Shown piece by piece: positions 40,634 through 49,802 of a DNA stretch of 64,000 bases. The notes under the pieces are model-generated. The model had not been told where the DNA came from, did not search any database, and was given only the letters and a program-made list of their open reading frames with translations. Origin of the DNA: Microbacterium sp. W4I4 (GTDB lineage Bacteria; Actinomycetota; Actinomycetes; Actinomycetales; Microbacteriaceae); contig NZ_JAUSXT010000001.1 of assembly GCF_030816235.1 (NCBI RefSeq), forward strand, positions 3,100,001 to 3,164,000. The letters run 5' to 3'. Positions within the stretch are counted from its first letter, which is position 1, and each line of letters opens with the position of its first letter. Made by a program: the position numbers and the translations under genes.

Positions 40634-41221
40634 ATGGAGATCGGACTCGGAGCGTTCATCAAGTTCGCCAACGCCAGCCAGCGAGCACGCCCCCGGCTTG
40701 CTCGTCTAATCGCGGAGCAGTCGCGCGGGGAGTACGACCCGGCGACGGACTTCTGGCGGCCGATGCGCCAGGCGATCAGTCGTGATCGGAAGACCACCCG
40801 GGACGGCGACGCGCTTCGCCAGGTCACTCAGGCTGCCCCGGAGCGCCGTCGTCCGAGTTATGCCGAGATCAGTGATCGCTGGGGCGGGGTCGCGACGCGC
40901 TGGTCGGGTGCCGGTCACGTCGCGTCGCATGCCTCGCGCATCGATGTCGGCGGGCTCAAGATCCGAGTCAATCCTCTGTTCTCCGAGGGATGGGCTGACG
41001 GCCATGCCGAATCGGCTTACGTTTGGTTCAACAAGGAGGAGCTACACGACGACACGCTCGAAGGCGTCCGCCATCTCCTGACGCGCGACGGCCATGAGGC
41101 GCACCTAGAGCCGGTCTTCATCGACGTCCGACGAGCTCTCGCGGTGTCCGCCGCGCCGATCAACGGCATCGACGAGTGGCTCGACGATCTGGGCGGCGAG
41201 TTTCGTCGCCTCGCCGAGTAG
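40634..41221 (+). CDS. Hypothetical protein, second gene of the three-gene operon
   Basis: A 195-residue soluble protein starting 3 bp after the small gene's stop. The N-terminus is helical and basic (FIKFANASQRARPRLARLIA, EQSRGEYDPATDFWRPMRQA). A middle region has INPLFSEGWADGHAESAYVW-like features (here VNPLFSEGWADGHAESAYVW), and the end IFDVRRALAVSAAPINGIDE-like helices (FIDVRRALAVSAAPINGIDE). I do not recognise the family. Its neighbours encode a basic peptide and a zinc-ribbon protein, and an XRE/ImmA pair is divergent. Confidence 0.6.
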   Translation: MEIGLGAFIKFANASQRARPRLARLIAEQSRGEYDPATDFWRPMRQAISRDRKTTRDGDALRQVTQAAPERRRPSYAEISDRWGGVATRWSGAGHVASHASRIDVGGLKIRVNPLFSEGWADGHAESAYVWFNKEELHDDTLEGVRHLLTRDGHEAHLEPVFIDVRRALAVSAAPINGIDEWLDDLGGEFRRLAE

Positions 41222-41230
41222 GGGGCATCT

Positions 41231-42070
41231 ATGGAGGAGGCAAAGAGTCGCGCGACCGGCGCCGTCTGGGATGCCGAGGACTTCGCTGCGCTCAGCTCTG
41301 GGGAGCGCAGCGCTCTCCGAGACACGCTCGTCTGCACGGCGTGTGGGGCTGATGCGTACTTCATTCGCGAGGCACGCAATGGTCGCCGGGCCTGCTTCGG
41401 CGCACGTCCGCACCGCGACGATTGCGAACTAGCCTCGTTCGTCACGGAGGACGGTGGCGGTGCCCCGCTGGACGAGGTCGACGAGCTGATCAACGCCGGC
41501 GACGCGTTCCGAATTGACCCGAATCGTGCTCGTACGATCAAGCACGTTCGCCACGATCCCTTCGCCCCAGCAACGAGCGGCGGTTCCGCCGTTCGCTATG
41601 TTCGACGTGGACGAGGCAACGTACGCCAGTCGTCGATGGGCATCGGTAGACTTCTCCGCCAGCTTGTCTTGCGTGAGCCGTTCCGGCGTAGCCGCACCCT
41701 CTTGACCATGTCCGACGGCTCACGCCAGACCGTGCGATCCGGCTGCGTGCATCTCTCCGAGATCGAGGACAAACACAGCAATCGCCTTCGGGTGTACTGG
41801 GGCACGATTCGCTTCCCCAAGCCGAAGGAGGATGGTGGTGCGTGGCTCAACACAGGCTGGAGATCGCCAACCATCGTCATCGGAGAGGACGAGCTGACGA
41901 CGCTCCTGGAGCGAGCAGGGTTGGAAGACCTCGACGATCTATCCGGCGCGTTCTTCGCGTTCATGGGCAAGCTACGACAGGCCGCGAGCGGTAAGCAATA
42001 CTTCTTCATCAATCAGAACGTTGACTGGGTTGCCGTTCGTCCGTTCGTCGATGACGAAGACCTCAACTGA
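41231..42070 (+). CDS. Hypothetical protein with a Cys/His zinc-binding segment
   Basis: A 279-residue protein. Residues about 35-70 hold LVCTACGADAYFIREARNGR and RACFGARPHRDDCELASF, a C-x2-C ... C-x4-H-x3-C arrangement that could bind zinc. Such a segment is also known near the start of CoiA-like and some nuclease proteins. The remainder is alpha/beta with many charged residues and ends QYFFINQNVDWVAVRPFVDD. No catalytic motif is evident. It is the last gene of the operon, 9 bp after the second. It is a good candidate for an undescribed defence or regulatory protein. Confidence 0.6.
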   Translation: MEEAKSRATGAVWDAEDFAALSSGERSALRDTLVCTACGADAYFIREARNGRRACFGARPHRDDCELASFVTEDGGGAPLDEVDELINAGDAFRIDPNRARTIKHVRHDPFAPATSGGSAVRYVRRGRGNVRQSSMGIGRLLRQLVLREPFRRSRTLLTMSDGSRQTVRSGCVHLSEIEDKHSNRLRVYWGTIRFPKPKEDGGAWLNTGWRSPTIVIGEDELTTLLERAGLEDLDDLSGAFFAFMGKLRQAASGKQYFFINQNVDWVAVRPFVDDEDLN

Positions 42071-42136
42071 TCTGGAGGTCGGTCCGATCCCTATCTGTGC
42101 GGTGCGCGTTGAGCGGGCGGCTTCGCGAACTACAGC

Positions 42137-42478
42137 TCAGGCGCGGTCGCCGCGCTCGACACGACCGCGCAGGCCGGTCCTACCTTGACGCACCTCGCCA
42201 AAGTGGTAGGAAACGACAGCGGCCATCGTGACGGCTCCGGCGAAGGCAGCGAGGAGCTCACCGGTGGATCGGACGAGTCGCCGTAGCAGAAGCACCCCGG
42301 CGATCGCATTAACAGCGCTCCAGCCCACGTTCACCAGTGGCGACTACGCTCCGCTGCCGGGAGGATCACTGAATGGACTCGGGAACGGCCTGACCTGCAC
42401 CCCGCTCACCCCGTGCGGCACCGCGTTCACCACAAGCGCCCCGCCGAGCGCGGCTCGCAATACCGATCCAATCGACAT
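42137..42478 (-). pseudogene. Membrane protein gene interrupted by an in-frame amber codon
   Basis: From an ATG at 42478 the frame encodes SVLRAALGGALVVNAVPHGV and VQVRPFPSPFSDPPGSGA, then TAG at 42346-42344 (codon 45). The same frame then continues without a break: SPLVNVGWSAVNAIAGVLLL and AAFAGAVTMAAVVSYHFGEV to a stop at 42137. Both halves belong to one small membrane protein of about 113 residues with three hydrophobic segments. A single nonsense mutation (or recoding) separates them. Confidence 0.6.
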
Positions 42479-42673
42479 GCGCACACCATACGCCGCGACA
42501 TGGCCTGACCTGGCCCAGCTCGATCCTCAAAACGGGCGCCGATCATAGCACCGGCCGCTGCGGGTACCTGGGGGGTTGCTCTGGGCTTGGCGCGTGAGCG
42601 GGCCGCTCGGTTTCTGCCGCGGGGATGCGGCGAGGATAGCGGCGGGTGGCCACGGAGGGCAGGTGTCAGAAGA

Positions 42674-42788
42674 TATGTGCCCAGCACGTGGCAAGGAATG
42701 CCACTCGCCGGCGCTGGAGTTCGCCGTAGACGGTCGCGCGGGACACGTTGAACAACTCGGCGATCTGTATTCCATACCGCCGAGCGTG
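42674..42788 (-). pseudogene. C-terminal remnant of a serine recombinase (resolvase)
   Basis: The minus-strand frame reads YGIQIAELFNVSRATVYGEL and QRRRVAFLATC before its stop at 42674. IAELFNVSRATVY is the C-terminal helix-turn-helix of Tn3-type resolvases and invertases. A stop codon (TAG) lies 9 codons upstream, and no catalytic domain is nearby. It is a decayed scrap of a mobile element inserted in the larger element. Confidence 0.45.
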
Positions 42789-42959
42789 CTACCCGCTACT
42801 CGCAGATATGCACCCGTGATGATCCCTATCTGAGCGACGTTTGGTGGAGGCTCCTCGACGTGGGATAGCGATTTCTATCCGGACGGCTGAGCGAAGTGGG
42901 TCTCGGCGCTCTCACGCGCGTAGTCCGCCAATACAGCGCTGCCAGCTACGCTTGCCCAT

Positions 42960-43514
42960 ATGGACTTCTGGACGTGGACGGACCAGCACGGAGTAGGCCT
43001 CACCGCGATTGCCACCGTCGCTCTCGTGTTGGCCACGGTGGCAACGCTTTGGGTCGCTGGCAATGACTCGCGACGGCGCAACCGACCGATGGTCTCCGGA
43101 AGCTTCGTGTTCGGCGCAAACAGCCCCGACACGATCCTGCTCCGCATCAAGAACTACGGACCTACGCGCGCGGAAGATGTCATCGTCACCTTCGAGCCAC
43201 CGCTTCCCGACGACGCCACCACGGAGCTGGTTCGCAAACGGTACGAACAGCCGCTCGGTGTCATCAATCCTGGTGAGACGCTCGAAAACGCTTGGTACCT
43301 CGCGAAATTCTCCGGCAGCGACTTCGTCGGCAATCACTACGCGTATCCCGACGAGGTCACGCTCCGCATCACATATCGGGGTGTGCTTTGGATGCGACGA
43401 GAGGATGTCACCCGTCTCAATGTCGCGACACACCTACACACGTCGGATACTGTCTCATCGTCCTCCATGCTCGGCAGTATCCGGCGCATCGCAGGAGCGC
43501 TTGAAAAGAAGTAG
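42960..43514 (+). CDS. Hypothetical protein with one N-terminal membrane helix
   Basis: A 184-residue protein. One transmembrane segment lies at about residues 13-33 (LTAIATVALVLATVATLWVA), followed by a basic SRRRNRP and a cytoplasmic or external beta-rich domain (IKNYGPTRAEDVIVTFEPPL, GVINPGETLENAWYL). The beta-sandwich pattern resembles proteins that bind ligands or partners, but I do not recognise it. It converges with the HNH-NACHT gene, 229 bp away. The gap 43515-43743 contains no gene. Confidence 0.6.
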   Translation: MDFWTWTDQHGVGLTAIATVALVLATVATLWVAGNDSRRRNRPMVSGSFVFGANSPDTILLRIKNYGPTRAEDVIVTFEPPLPDDATTELVRKRYEQPLGVINPGETLENAWYLAKFSGSDFVGNHYAYPDEVTLRITYRGVLWMRREDVTRLNVATHLHTSDTVSSSSMLGSIRRIAGALEKK

Positions 43515-43743
43515 TAGGCGCGGATCGGTACGCCGGCGCGAAGGGCATCCTTCTACGCGCAGTCGCGCGCTTCCGAACCTGCGTCGTGAGGTCTTGCCGT
43601 AGCTGGGGCGATGCGGGCCGTTCGACTATGCGCCGCCCGCCGCATCTCTCGCCGCGGTGTGCGCGACGAGGCACGCGGAGTGTGCGGGTGAGGGCGCGGG
43701 GGCTTGCGGGCCTTCGCCGGCACGCTCGATGGGCGAGTATCGG

Positions 43744-46700
43744 TTAGCCCACGTCCCAGTTGTCATCCCGCGCGACCTTTGCAAGCGGCGGCAACTGGGC
43801 GCCCTTCTTCGTAGCCAGCACGCTGATCGCGCTTTCTACGATCTGCACCGGCCACAGCTCGGGGGTCGACATCACCTCGTCCACACGAGACGCTGTTAAT
43901 GCCTCGAGCTTCACGGTCGGCGGCAGTTCCTCCAGTGTTGCACCGCGGACGATGTCCACTCTCACTGTTCGACGTGGACGGACGGCCGCGAACAGCTGAG
44001 TGGGATCGATTCCTGCCGCCGCGACGTCTGCGAGCGACCGCTCGAGCTGTTTGTCGATCCATCCTGTGGGCTCGGTACTCACGGCTCGTAGTAGCCAAAG
44101 GACACGCCCAGTGGTACGAATCGTTCCGATGCGCACTGCCTCGTCCAACGGGAGCCGTCGTCCTCGCGAGACGCCATGACCGGTGACAAGTGCATCGCTA
44201 ACCGCCGAATACTGCGTCGGAGACATCGCGCCCACCGACTGTTCGAGTTGCGTTATGGACTCGATCAGGACGTCCTGACGCGCATGCGAGAGGAGGCCGA
44301 CGACGCGGAGGTCACGCTCAGTGTCGGTAGCCGCGGTCCGTAACACGTCCAGCCACCATGGTGCGTCGTCGGAGCGCGTGCGGAAGGAGTGTTCGGCGCG
44401 AAGTGCAATGTTCAGGTGCGGATTGGAGGTCACGCGAGCAAGGTCGGCCGTCGACGGGAGCGAGGAAACCGCACGCCTGAGCACCCATCCATCGCCCCAG
44501 ACACCAGCGACGGCAGCCAGCGAGTCGACCTCTTCCACCGTCGTCTTCCCCAGAAACAAGCGAGCGGCATGCGCCGCGCCCAAAAGGTCGTGTTGGTCGC
44601 GACGAGCCCGCGGAAGGCTCGCTCTGTTGTTGGTGACGATCGCGGCCGCGTACTGACTCAGCAACGCGACCGGTGTTGCTTCTGCGGCTGCGGCGACTAC
44701 ACCATGGTTCTGTTCGCGAAGCACGAGCTTGAGAATGCGGTCGTCACCGCCGTCGTAACCCCCGCTGAGGAGCAGGTGGGTGAGCGGCGCTTGTCCCTGC
44801 GCAGCCACTTCGAGCCCCGCGGCAAGCCGCGCGCTCTTGGCCGGATCGAGCGAATGTAGTGCTTGAAGGGTCGCTGCAACCTCGATCCACGATTCGCTAG
44901 GCGTATAGCGCTCCCACCACCACGCGACCAGATCATCGTCGCCCGTAGCGTGGCGGTACAGGCTTGAAGCGACTGATCGAACCGGACCGTCGCCTTTCTC
45001 CAGCCGCTGTCTCAGGTAGGCGACTGCTTCGGCGCGTCCGGCGCGGTCAGCGAACTGCAGCGGGATGTGCGTTCCGTCGAGCAGCCCCAACTCCCCGAGC
45101 GTCACCCCCGATCCATCAAGAATGAATCTAACGACTTTCTCCACTACAGCCGACGACTGCGACTGATAGACGCGATCCGTCAGCGTCAGCACCGCTGTGG
45201 CGCGAGCCAGTGGATGTGGGGCGACGGAATGCTCAGCAGACCTGAAGTTGTCATGCAGCGAACGGACCTCGCCCTTGGTGAACATGCCCACAAAGAAGCG
45301 CGTCACGTTCGTCCAGTAGGCGCGAGACAGCAGCGCAGTCGCACCGTCATCCCGGGAATCACCGACACCTCGGGATGTCAGGTTCTCGAACAGGTGCCAG
45401 GCGGCAAAATACTCGCGCAGCGACTGGACTTCGAACTCGAACTTTTCTTCACGCTCCACCAAACACAGTACCCGCGATGTGATGGCTGAGTAGATGGCGT
45501 CCGCGAGCACCTGTGCGTCCGGTTGTCCTTCCAGTCGGACGCGTAGGACTCGCCGCAATTCGTCTTGGCCGATGCCACCCTCTAGCGCGCCTAGCTCAGT
45601 TTGCGAGTGCAGGTACCAGCCGAGGTAAGCGTGCGTATCGATCAGCACGTTGCGGTGCTGGGCGAGAAGTGGTTCCTTGTTCTCCGCCTGTTCCCGGTCG
45701 AGAAAGGACTCGAGGTAGTTGCGAAAGAGCTCGGTGCGCTGCTCGGGGAGGAGTTGGCGTCTGTGGAGAAGGTTCAGCAGGATGGCCAGCTGCATCGGCG
45801 ACGAGGCAAGCTCCTGGATATGAGGGAGGTGCTCGTTGTCGTGGAACGCCGCCGTCAGTCGGTCCGCAGGGCCTGGTTCGAGCGTGTTGACGTCGATCCA
45901 CCTGGCGAGATACTGCCGGCGTAGCCCGGAGGTGAGCGGTAGCACTTGGAGAACCGTGAACGTGCCTGAGGCGGTAAGCGCGTTCAGTGAGCTGCCGGGA
46001 CGGGTAGTGACGAGCACGACGAGGTTCGCCGCCAGTGATTCGAGCCGGTCGCGGGCCCGAGCTATCTCGGTGGTTACCTCGTCTCGGTCCTCTACGTTTG
46101 GGATCTCGTCTAGCCCGTCCAGAGCCAAGAGCACCGGTTCTGTGGCGAACATCAGCTCGAAGTCTTCGGCTGTGAACTCGTGGGTTCCGGTGTGCCGGGT
46201 TATATCGCTGAGGAGATACCATTCGAGCTCGGTGCGCGCCTCCGACTTGTCCTTGCCCTGCTCGGCGGCGCGTTCCTGCTGCGCGCGCCTCCATTGGGCG
46301 TACCGACGCAGGTCTAGGCGGAGAGGAATACGCGCCAGACCGGAATTGCGAATAAGGCCGCTGTCGTGAGCGTCGTAAGCTCCTTTGCCGAGCCGGCGCG
46401 CCCGGTAGTACTGAGCTACGTACTGCAGAATGGTTGATTTGCCTTGCCCGGGACCGCCCACCAGGACGGCGTTCTCTTTCCACTCCGGGTGCAGCAGTAC
46501 TTGAGCAGCTCCGGCGACTAGGAGCGTCCGTCGTCGGTCCGCCGGCAGCGGATCGCCCGGGTGCACGCGAGAGATCTGACTAATCAATGCAGCAACGCGA
46601 CTGTCTGCCCGGCAGCCGAGCGGAACGTCCACGAACATCGCATCGACGTGCGCTTTCAACTCAGCCTGCTGGAACTGGACGAAGTCCTCAGCACCGTACC

Positions 46701-47064
46701 GGTCTGCCATGTACGCGCGAATCGCCGGGCTGAAGCGTGCTCGCTTGTCCTGTTGACGCACGTGCTGGGCTTTCATCTGCTCGAGTTGCGCCACGGTGAA
46801 GTGACTGCCGTTATCGGAGTCGATGAGGGTGTGATGGGTAGGACAGAGGAGGATGAGGTTTTCAGCGCTGTCGACATCCTCGTAGTGGGGGTCGTAACGC
46901 GGACCACGAATCCGGCCGGAGCGAATGTGCGCCTGCTCGCCCACGACAACGCTGCCGTCTCCGTCTCCGGCGGCCATGGTGAGCGGCTGAACGCACAGAG
47001 AGTAGGCGCAGACATTGTGCGATGTGCCCCACAGCACCTTCTGTGTCGCCACCGTGATAGTCAT
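43744..47064 (-). CDS. HNH-NACHT protein, candidate antiphage NTPase
   Basis: A 1106-residue protein. Residues 14-80 form an HNH nuclease: Cys19 and Cys24 (NVCAYSLCVQP), EQAHIRSG (His46), and AENLILLCPTHHTLID (Asn69, Cys74, His78). A linker follows, then a NACHT NTPase with Walker A GGPGQGKST at 203-211, Walker B VLLALDGLDEIP at 311-322 and NLVVLVTTRPGS. The remaining 600 residues are helical and repeat-like, as in sensor regions. NACHT proteins with an N-terminal effector act in bacterial antiphage immunity, with the effector set off by phage recognition. The ATG at 47064 has GGAGG at 6 nt. The gene is monocistronic, inside a defence island. Confidence 0.9.
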   Translation of the reverse strand: MTITVATQKVLWGTSHNVCAYSLCVQPLTMAAGDGDGSVVVGEQAHIRSGRIRGPRYDPHYEDVDSAENLILLCPTHHTLIDSDNGSHFTVAQLEQMKAQHVRQQDKRARFSPAIRAYMADRYGAEDFVQFQQAELKAHVDAMFVDVPLGCRADSRVAALISQISRVHPGDPLPADRRRTLLVAGAAQVLLHPEWKENAVLVGGPGQGKSTILQYVAQYYRARRLGKGAYDAHDSGLIRNSGLARIPLRLDLRRYAQWRRAQQERAAEQGKDKSEARTELEWYLLSDITRHTGTHEFTAEDFELMFATEPVLLALDGLDEIPNVEDRDEVTTEIARARDRLESLAANLVVLVTTRPGSSLNALTASGTFTVLQVLPLTSGLRRQYLARWIDVNTLEPGPADRLTAAFHDNEHLPHIQELASSPMQLAILLNLLHRRQLLPEQRTELFRNYLESFLDREQAENKEPLLAQHRNVLIDTHAYLGWYLHSQTELGALEGGIGQDELRRVLRVRLEGQPDAQVLADAIYSAITSRVLCLVEREEKFEFEVQSLREYFAAWHLFENLTSRGVGDSRDDGATALLSRAYWTNVTRFFVGMFTKGEVRSLHDNFRSAEHSVAPHPLARATAVLTLTDRVYQSQSSAVVEKVVRFILDGSGVTLGELGLLDGTHIPLQFADRAGRAEAVAYLRQRLEKGDGPVRSVASSLYRHATGDDDLVAWWWERYTPSESWIEVAATLQALHSLDPAKSARLAAGLEVAAQGQAPLTHLLLSGGYDGGDDRILKLVLREQNHGVVAAAAEATPVALLSQYAAAIVTNNRASLPRARRDQHDLLGAAHAARLFLGKTTVEEVDSLAAVAGVWGDGWVLRRAVSSLPSTADLARVTSNPHLNIALRAEHSFRTRSDDAPWWLDVLRTAATDTERDLRVVGLLSHARQDVLIESITQLEQSVGAMSPTQYSAVSDALVTGHGVSRGRRLPLDEAVRIGTIRTTGRVLWLLRAVSTEPTGWIDKQLERSLADVAAAGIDPTQLFAAVRPRRTVRVDIVRGATLEELPPTVKLEALTASRVDEVMSTPELWPVQIVESAISVLATKKGAQLPPLAKVARDDNWDVG

Positions 47065-47225
47065 CAGAACCTCCGTCGCCATCTTGTCAGAGCTGAGTGC
47101 TGGCCCGTGCGTCGGCTGCAACGCAGCACGCGGTCGTCGACAGGGAGGCCCACGCACCCAACCGCACGCGGGCTCCATTAGCGGGACGCATGCGTGCGCG
47201 CGGCGAGCCCTACTCAGCGGCCCCA

Positions 47226-47507
47226 GTGTCGGTGCGATGCGCTGACGGCGAACTGGAGCTGTATCACCAACTGTGGGGTGATCCGCTGTCCGAAGACGAG
47301 CTCACCCCCACTCGAGGGTGCCCCGTACCGACCTTCCACGGATCCGCCGCCGATCTTGCCGCGGTTGCTGGCGCACTCACCACATTGTTGGGCACCCACC
47401 TCAGCGCCCAGGATAGAGATGTCCCGGGGACCCACCTCGTCGCCCTTCCCCTCGCAGGCGATGGCCCGCGGCACCGGTTCGTCGCGGCAATTCCGCCAGG
47501 TCAGTAA
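47226..47507 (+). CDS. Possible small hypothetical protein or fragment
   Basis: A 93-residue frame from a GTG, with third-position GC near 70% against about 50% in second position, a coding-like pattern. It reads SVRCADGELELYHQLWGDPL and AADLAAVAGALTTLLGTHLS. No clear ribosome-binding site precedes it, and it lies in the 590-bp gap between the HNH-NACHT start and the next minus-strand gene. It may be a remnant. Confidence 0.38.
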   Translation: MSVRCADGELELYHQLWGDPLSEDELTPTRGCPVPTFHGSAADLAAVAGALTTLLGTHLSAQDRDVPGTHLVALPLAGDGPRHRFVAAIPPGQ

Positions 47508-47655
47508 CCTCCTAGGCGCGGGCGAACAACCCTCGATCGGCACTAGGGAAGCCAAGAGAGTTGGCGAGCTAGAGGATGTGAGCGACCGCTTCCTCGGCAG
47601 GCAAGCATCGAACGAACGCGAGGGAGTCCTCCTGCGATCGCCAACGCCGCGGTGT

Positions 47656-48501
47656 TCAGTCGGGTGAAGCGGATGGCATCCCATCCAGGACCGCCATCGC
47701 CCGGTTGCTCTCAAGTCTCAATGACTCGATCTCGTCCGCGGATGCACCCGTGACTATTCGCTCCGAGAGCTTGGCTGCTAGCTTGTCGACCGCTTCTATC
47801 CCGACGCCGTAAATTTGCTCAAGCTCCGCTGTGTCCCGCATTATGCGCTCCCACTGTGCGTCGAGTGCGGGTCGTTCGCGCTGGATTCGACCCGAGGCCG
47901 CCGTGACGGCGCCTTGAACGAGGTCGGCGCGCTCGTAAGCAGATAGACCAGGCAGCTTGCTCGCGAGCGTCTCTGCAAAGCGCTTGAGACTGCGCTCCAT
48001 CAGCAGGTGGTCGGCGTGCCCCATCAGTGCGTCGAGACGCCGCGATCGATTCTCCCGCCGGCCGACACGAAGCTGGTCGGCAAGGTGCAGTGCCTTGCGG
48101 TGAAGGCGCCGGAGTTGTCCCCAAGGTAGACGCGCCTGCATCACCCAGACGATGTCAGCCAACAGCGTCGTCGTCACCGCTGCCAGCGGGATCATGAAAA
48201 CCGCGAGTAGCGCTAGAACGATGACTGCGACCGCAGCCAGGTGTGCGGGATAGTCCGGCGAGCCGAAAAGAATGAACCACAGGGCCCCGATTTCGACCGC
48301 CGCCATGGCGATGCCCAGCACCGCGAACAGGACACCCCACCGAGCCCGGCGAAACCGTCGGGAGAACTCGTCTTTCGAGCGACTCACTCGCTGCGCGACG
48401 AGCCTCGCCTCCAGGACCAACGGAATTGCGAGTACTGGAATGATCTGCGCCACAGCGCCCCAAAAGGCAGGATCTCCGGCGGAGCTTGGATCATTCGTCA
48501 C
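47656..48501 (-). CDS. Membrane protein, paralogue of the next gene
   Basis: A 281-residue protein. It starts with AFWGAVAQIIPVLAIPLVLE (helix 1), then two hydrophobic helices at about residues 55-77 and 88-115. The C-terminal half is a cytoplasmic helical domain with heptad-like charge. The gene at 48824 shares the FW-x4-Q-x-I-x-VLA start, the Glu at the end of helix 1 and the three-helix plus tail layout. The function is unknown. It might be a membrane effector, since such pairs of three-helix proteins are found in defence islands, but this is a guess. Confidence 0.6.
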   Translation of the reverse strand: MTNDPSSAGDPAFWGAVAQIIPVLAIPLVLEARLVAQRVSRSKDEFSRRFRRARWGVLFAVLGIAMAAVEIGALWFILFGSPDYPAHLAAVAVIVLALLAVFMIPLAAVTTTLLADIVWVMQARLPWGQLRRLHRKALHLADQLRVGRRENRSRRLDALMGHADHLLMERSLKRFAETLASKLPGLSAYERADLVQGAVTAASGRIQRERPALDAQWERIMRDTAELEQIYGVGIEAVDKLAAKLSERIVTGASADEIESLRLESNRAMAVLDGMPSASPD

Positions 48502-48823
48502 CTCCGCAGGATACTGTCCTGCGGGAGTGCGTCTGCTTCCACCCCGGGTAGCTCGCGTTCAGAGTCCTTCGCTCGACTACGGGTTGCGTTTCCGCGCTCA
48601 GATCGGTGGTTCAGCCCGGCGGGCACCTCGACGGAGACCACCGGCCAGGAGTGCCCGAGGGCCGCTGAATAGCTGGCAAGGTCACGCCGTAGTTTGACCG
48701 GGGTCGGTCGTCACCAACCGAGCTGACCCGGGGGTCGCTGGCCGGACGCCAGCCGGTCCCTGAACGGCCGCCGGGAAGGTGCGCCTTGGACGAGGTTCTC
48801 TCTGGATGTCTGTCGCGCCAGGC
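48502..48823. other. No supported gene
   Basis: A 322-bp gap between two minus-strand membrane-protein genes. The frames are short and without family features. It may hold the promoter of the left gene near 48,510-48,560. No repeat or terminator is clear. Confidence 0.4.
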
Positions 48824-49525
48824 TCAGGGCATGGAGCGACCGCCCGCCGCCCGCACTATGCGCGCCGCAGCGCGCCATCTCTTCACCTCGGCGGAGGTGA
48901 GATCATTTCCGTCAGCCAGAACTATGAGGAGTGAATCAATTTCGGCGCGCGCCTCGGATAGGCCCGACGAAGGGAGGCTGGCGAGCGTGAATCCTTCAAG
49001 CGCGTCGTCAACTGGTGAAGTGCCACCGTCATTGACGGTGGGCTCCGTTCGGATCGCCTCGACTACTCGTCCAGATGCCTCGCCCATGGACTCCAGTCGG
49101 GCGGTGCGCGCAGCACGGTCGGCTTGCCGAAAGGCCTCATCAACCTGACCTCGAAGCCGACCGAGCTTCCAGCGCCTGACACCGTCGGGTGAAATCGGTA
49201 GGTCATCGACCAGCGCCCAGATGAGCGGGGTCGTCGGCGCCACGACCAGCAACAGGAATGTGAAGATCAGCGCGTACAAGGCGAGCTTGGTCCGCCCATC
49301 CGATATCGAGGCACCGGTCATGCCGCTCAGCCCCGTCAAGAAGGAGAATGCCAAGCCGATGACGGCCAGCGCGTACATGACTGCGATCGCGATGCGCGCT
49401 CCGCGCGAACGTGACTTGTCGATCGCCTGAACTCGTTGGTACATGGCTCGAACCTCGATGACAAGTGCGAGCGCAAGGACCGCGATCAACTGAACTATCT
49501 GGGCCCAGAAATTGGTCGCGTCCAC
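48824..49525 (-). CDS. Membrane protein, paralogue of the gene at 47656
   Basis: A 233-residue protein: helix 1 at about residues 6-26 (NFWAQIVQLIAVLALALVIE), helix 2 at 46-66, helix 3 at 82-106, then a helical cytoplasmic tail of about 125 residues (EAFRQADRAARTARLESMGE). It shares start, helix spacing and orientation with the 47656 gene but is shorter in the tail. The function is unknown. The 277-bp region to its right (49526-49802), before the relaxase, contains no gene and is a candidate for oriT, but I could not define a nic site. Confidence 0.6.
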   Translation of the reverse strand: MDATNFWAQIVQLIAVLALALVIEVRAMYQRVQAIDKSRSRGARIAIAVMYALAVIGLAFSFLTGLSGMTGASISDGRTKLALYALIFTFLLLVVAPTTPLIWALVDDLPISPDGVRRWKLGRLRGQVDEAFRQADRAARTARLESMGEASGRVVEAIRTEPTVNDGGTSPVDDALEGFTLASLPSSGLSEARAEIDSLLIVLADGNDLTSAEVKRWRAAARIVRAAGGRSMP

Positions 49526-49802
49526 GGAGACGACTTTAGCGACTGATACCGTGTGCGCAGATCGGTCCCTGAATACACGGCTTCAGTTCCTTCAGATCGA
49601 GCACGATGCCGGCCGCGCCACCGCTGCACGAATACTCCGCCCGCACCCATGCCCGATGAACGCGCGTCCTACGAACCCTCGAGAAGCACGCTGAACGACA
49701 TCCGCAGCGAGCACGGACGAGATGAAACGGAAAGGGCAATGCACGCAGGCACTTTCTGTGAATACTCTGGCGTGATAGGCAAACTCGGCGTAACCTGATG
49801 GC

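Noticed and set aside
42527..42775. 82-codon minus-strand frame beginning MEYRSPSC
   Set aside because: Wrong frame over the resolvase remnant; the neighbouring frame gives the recognisable helix-turn-helix.
49526..49802. oriT before the relaxase
   Set aside because: The location is right, but I found no convincing inverted repeat or nic-like sequence, so it is not listed as a feature.
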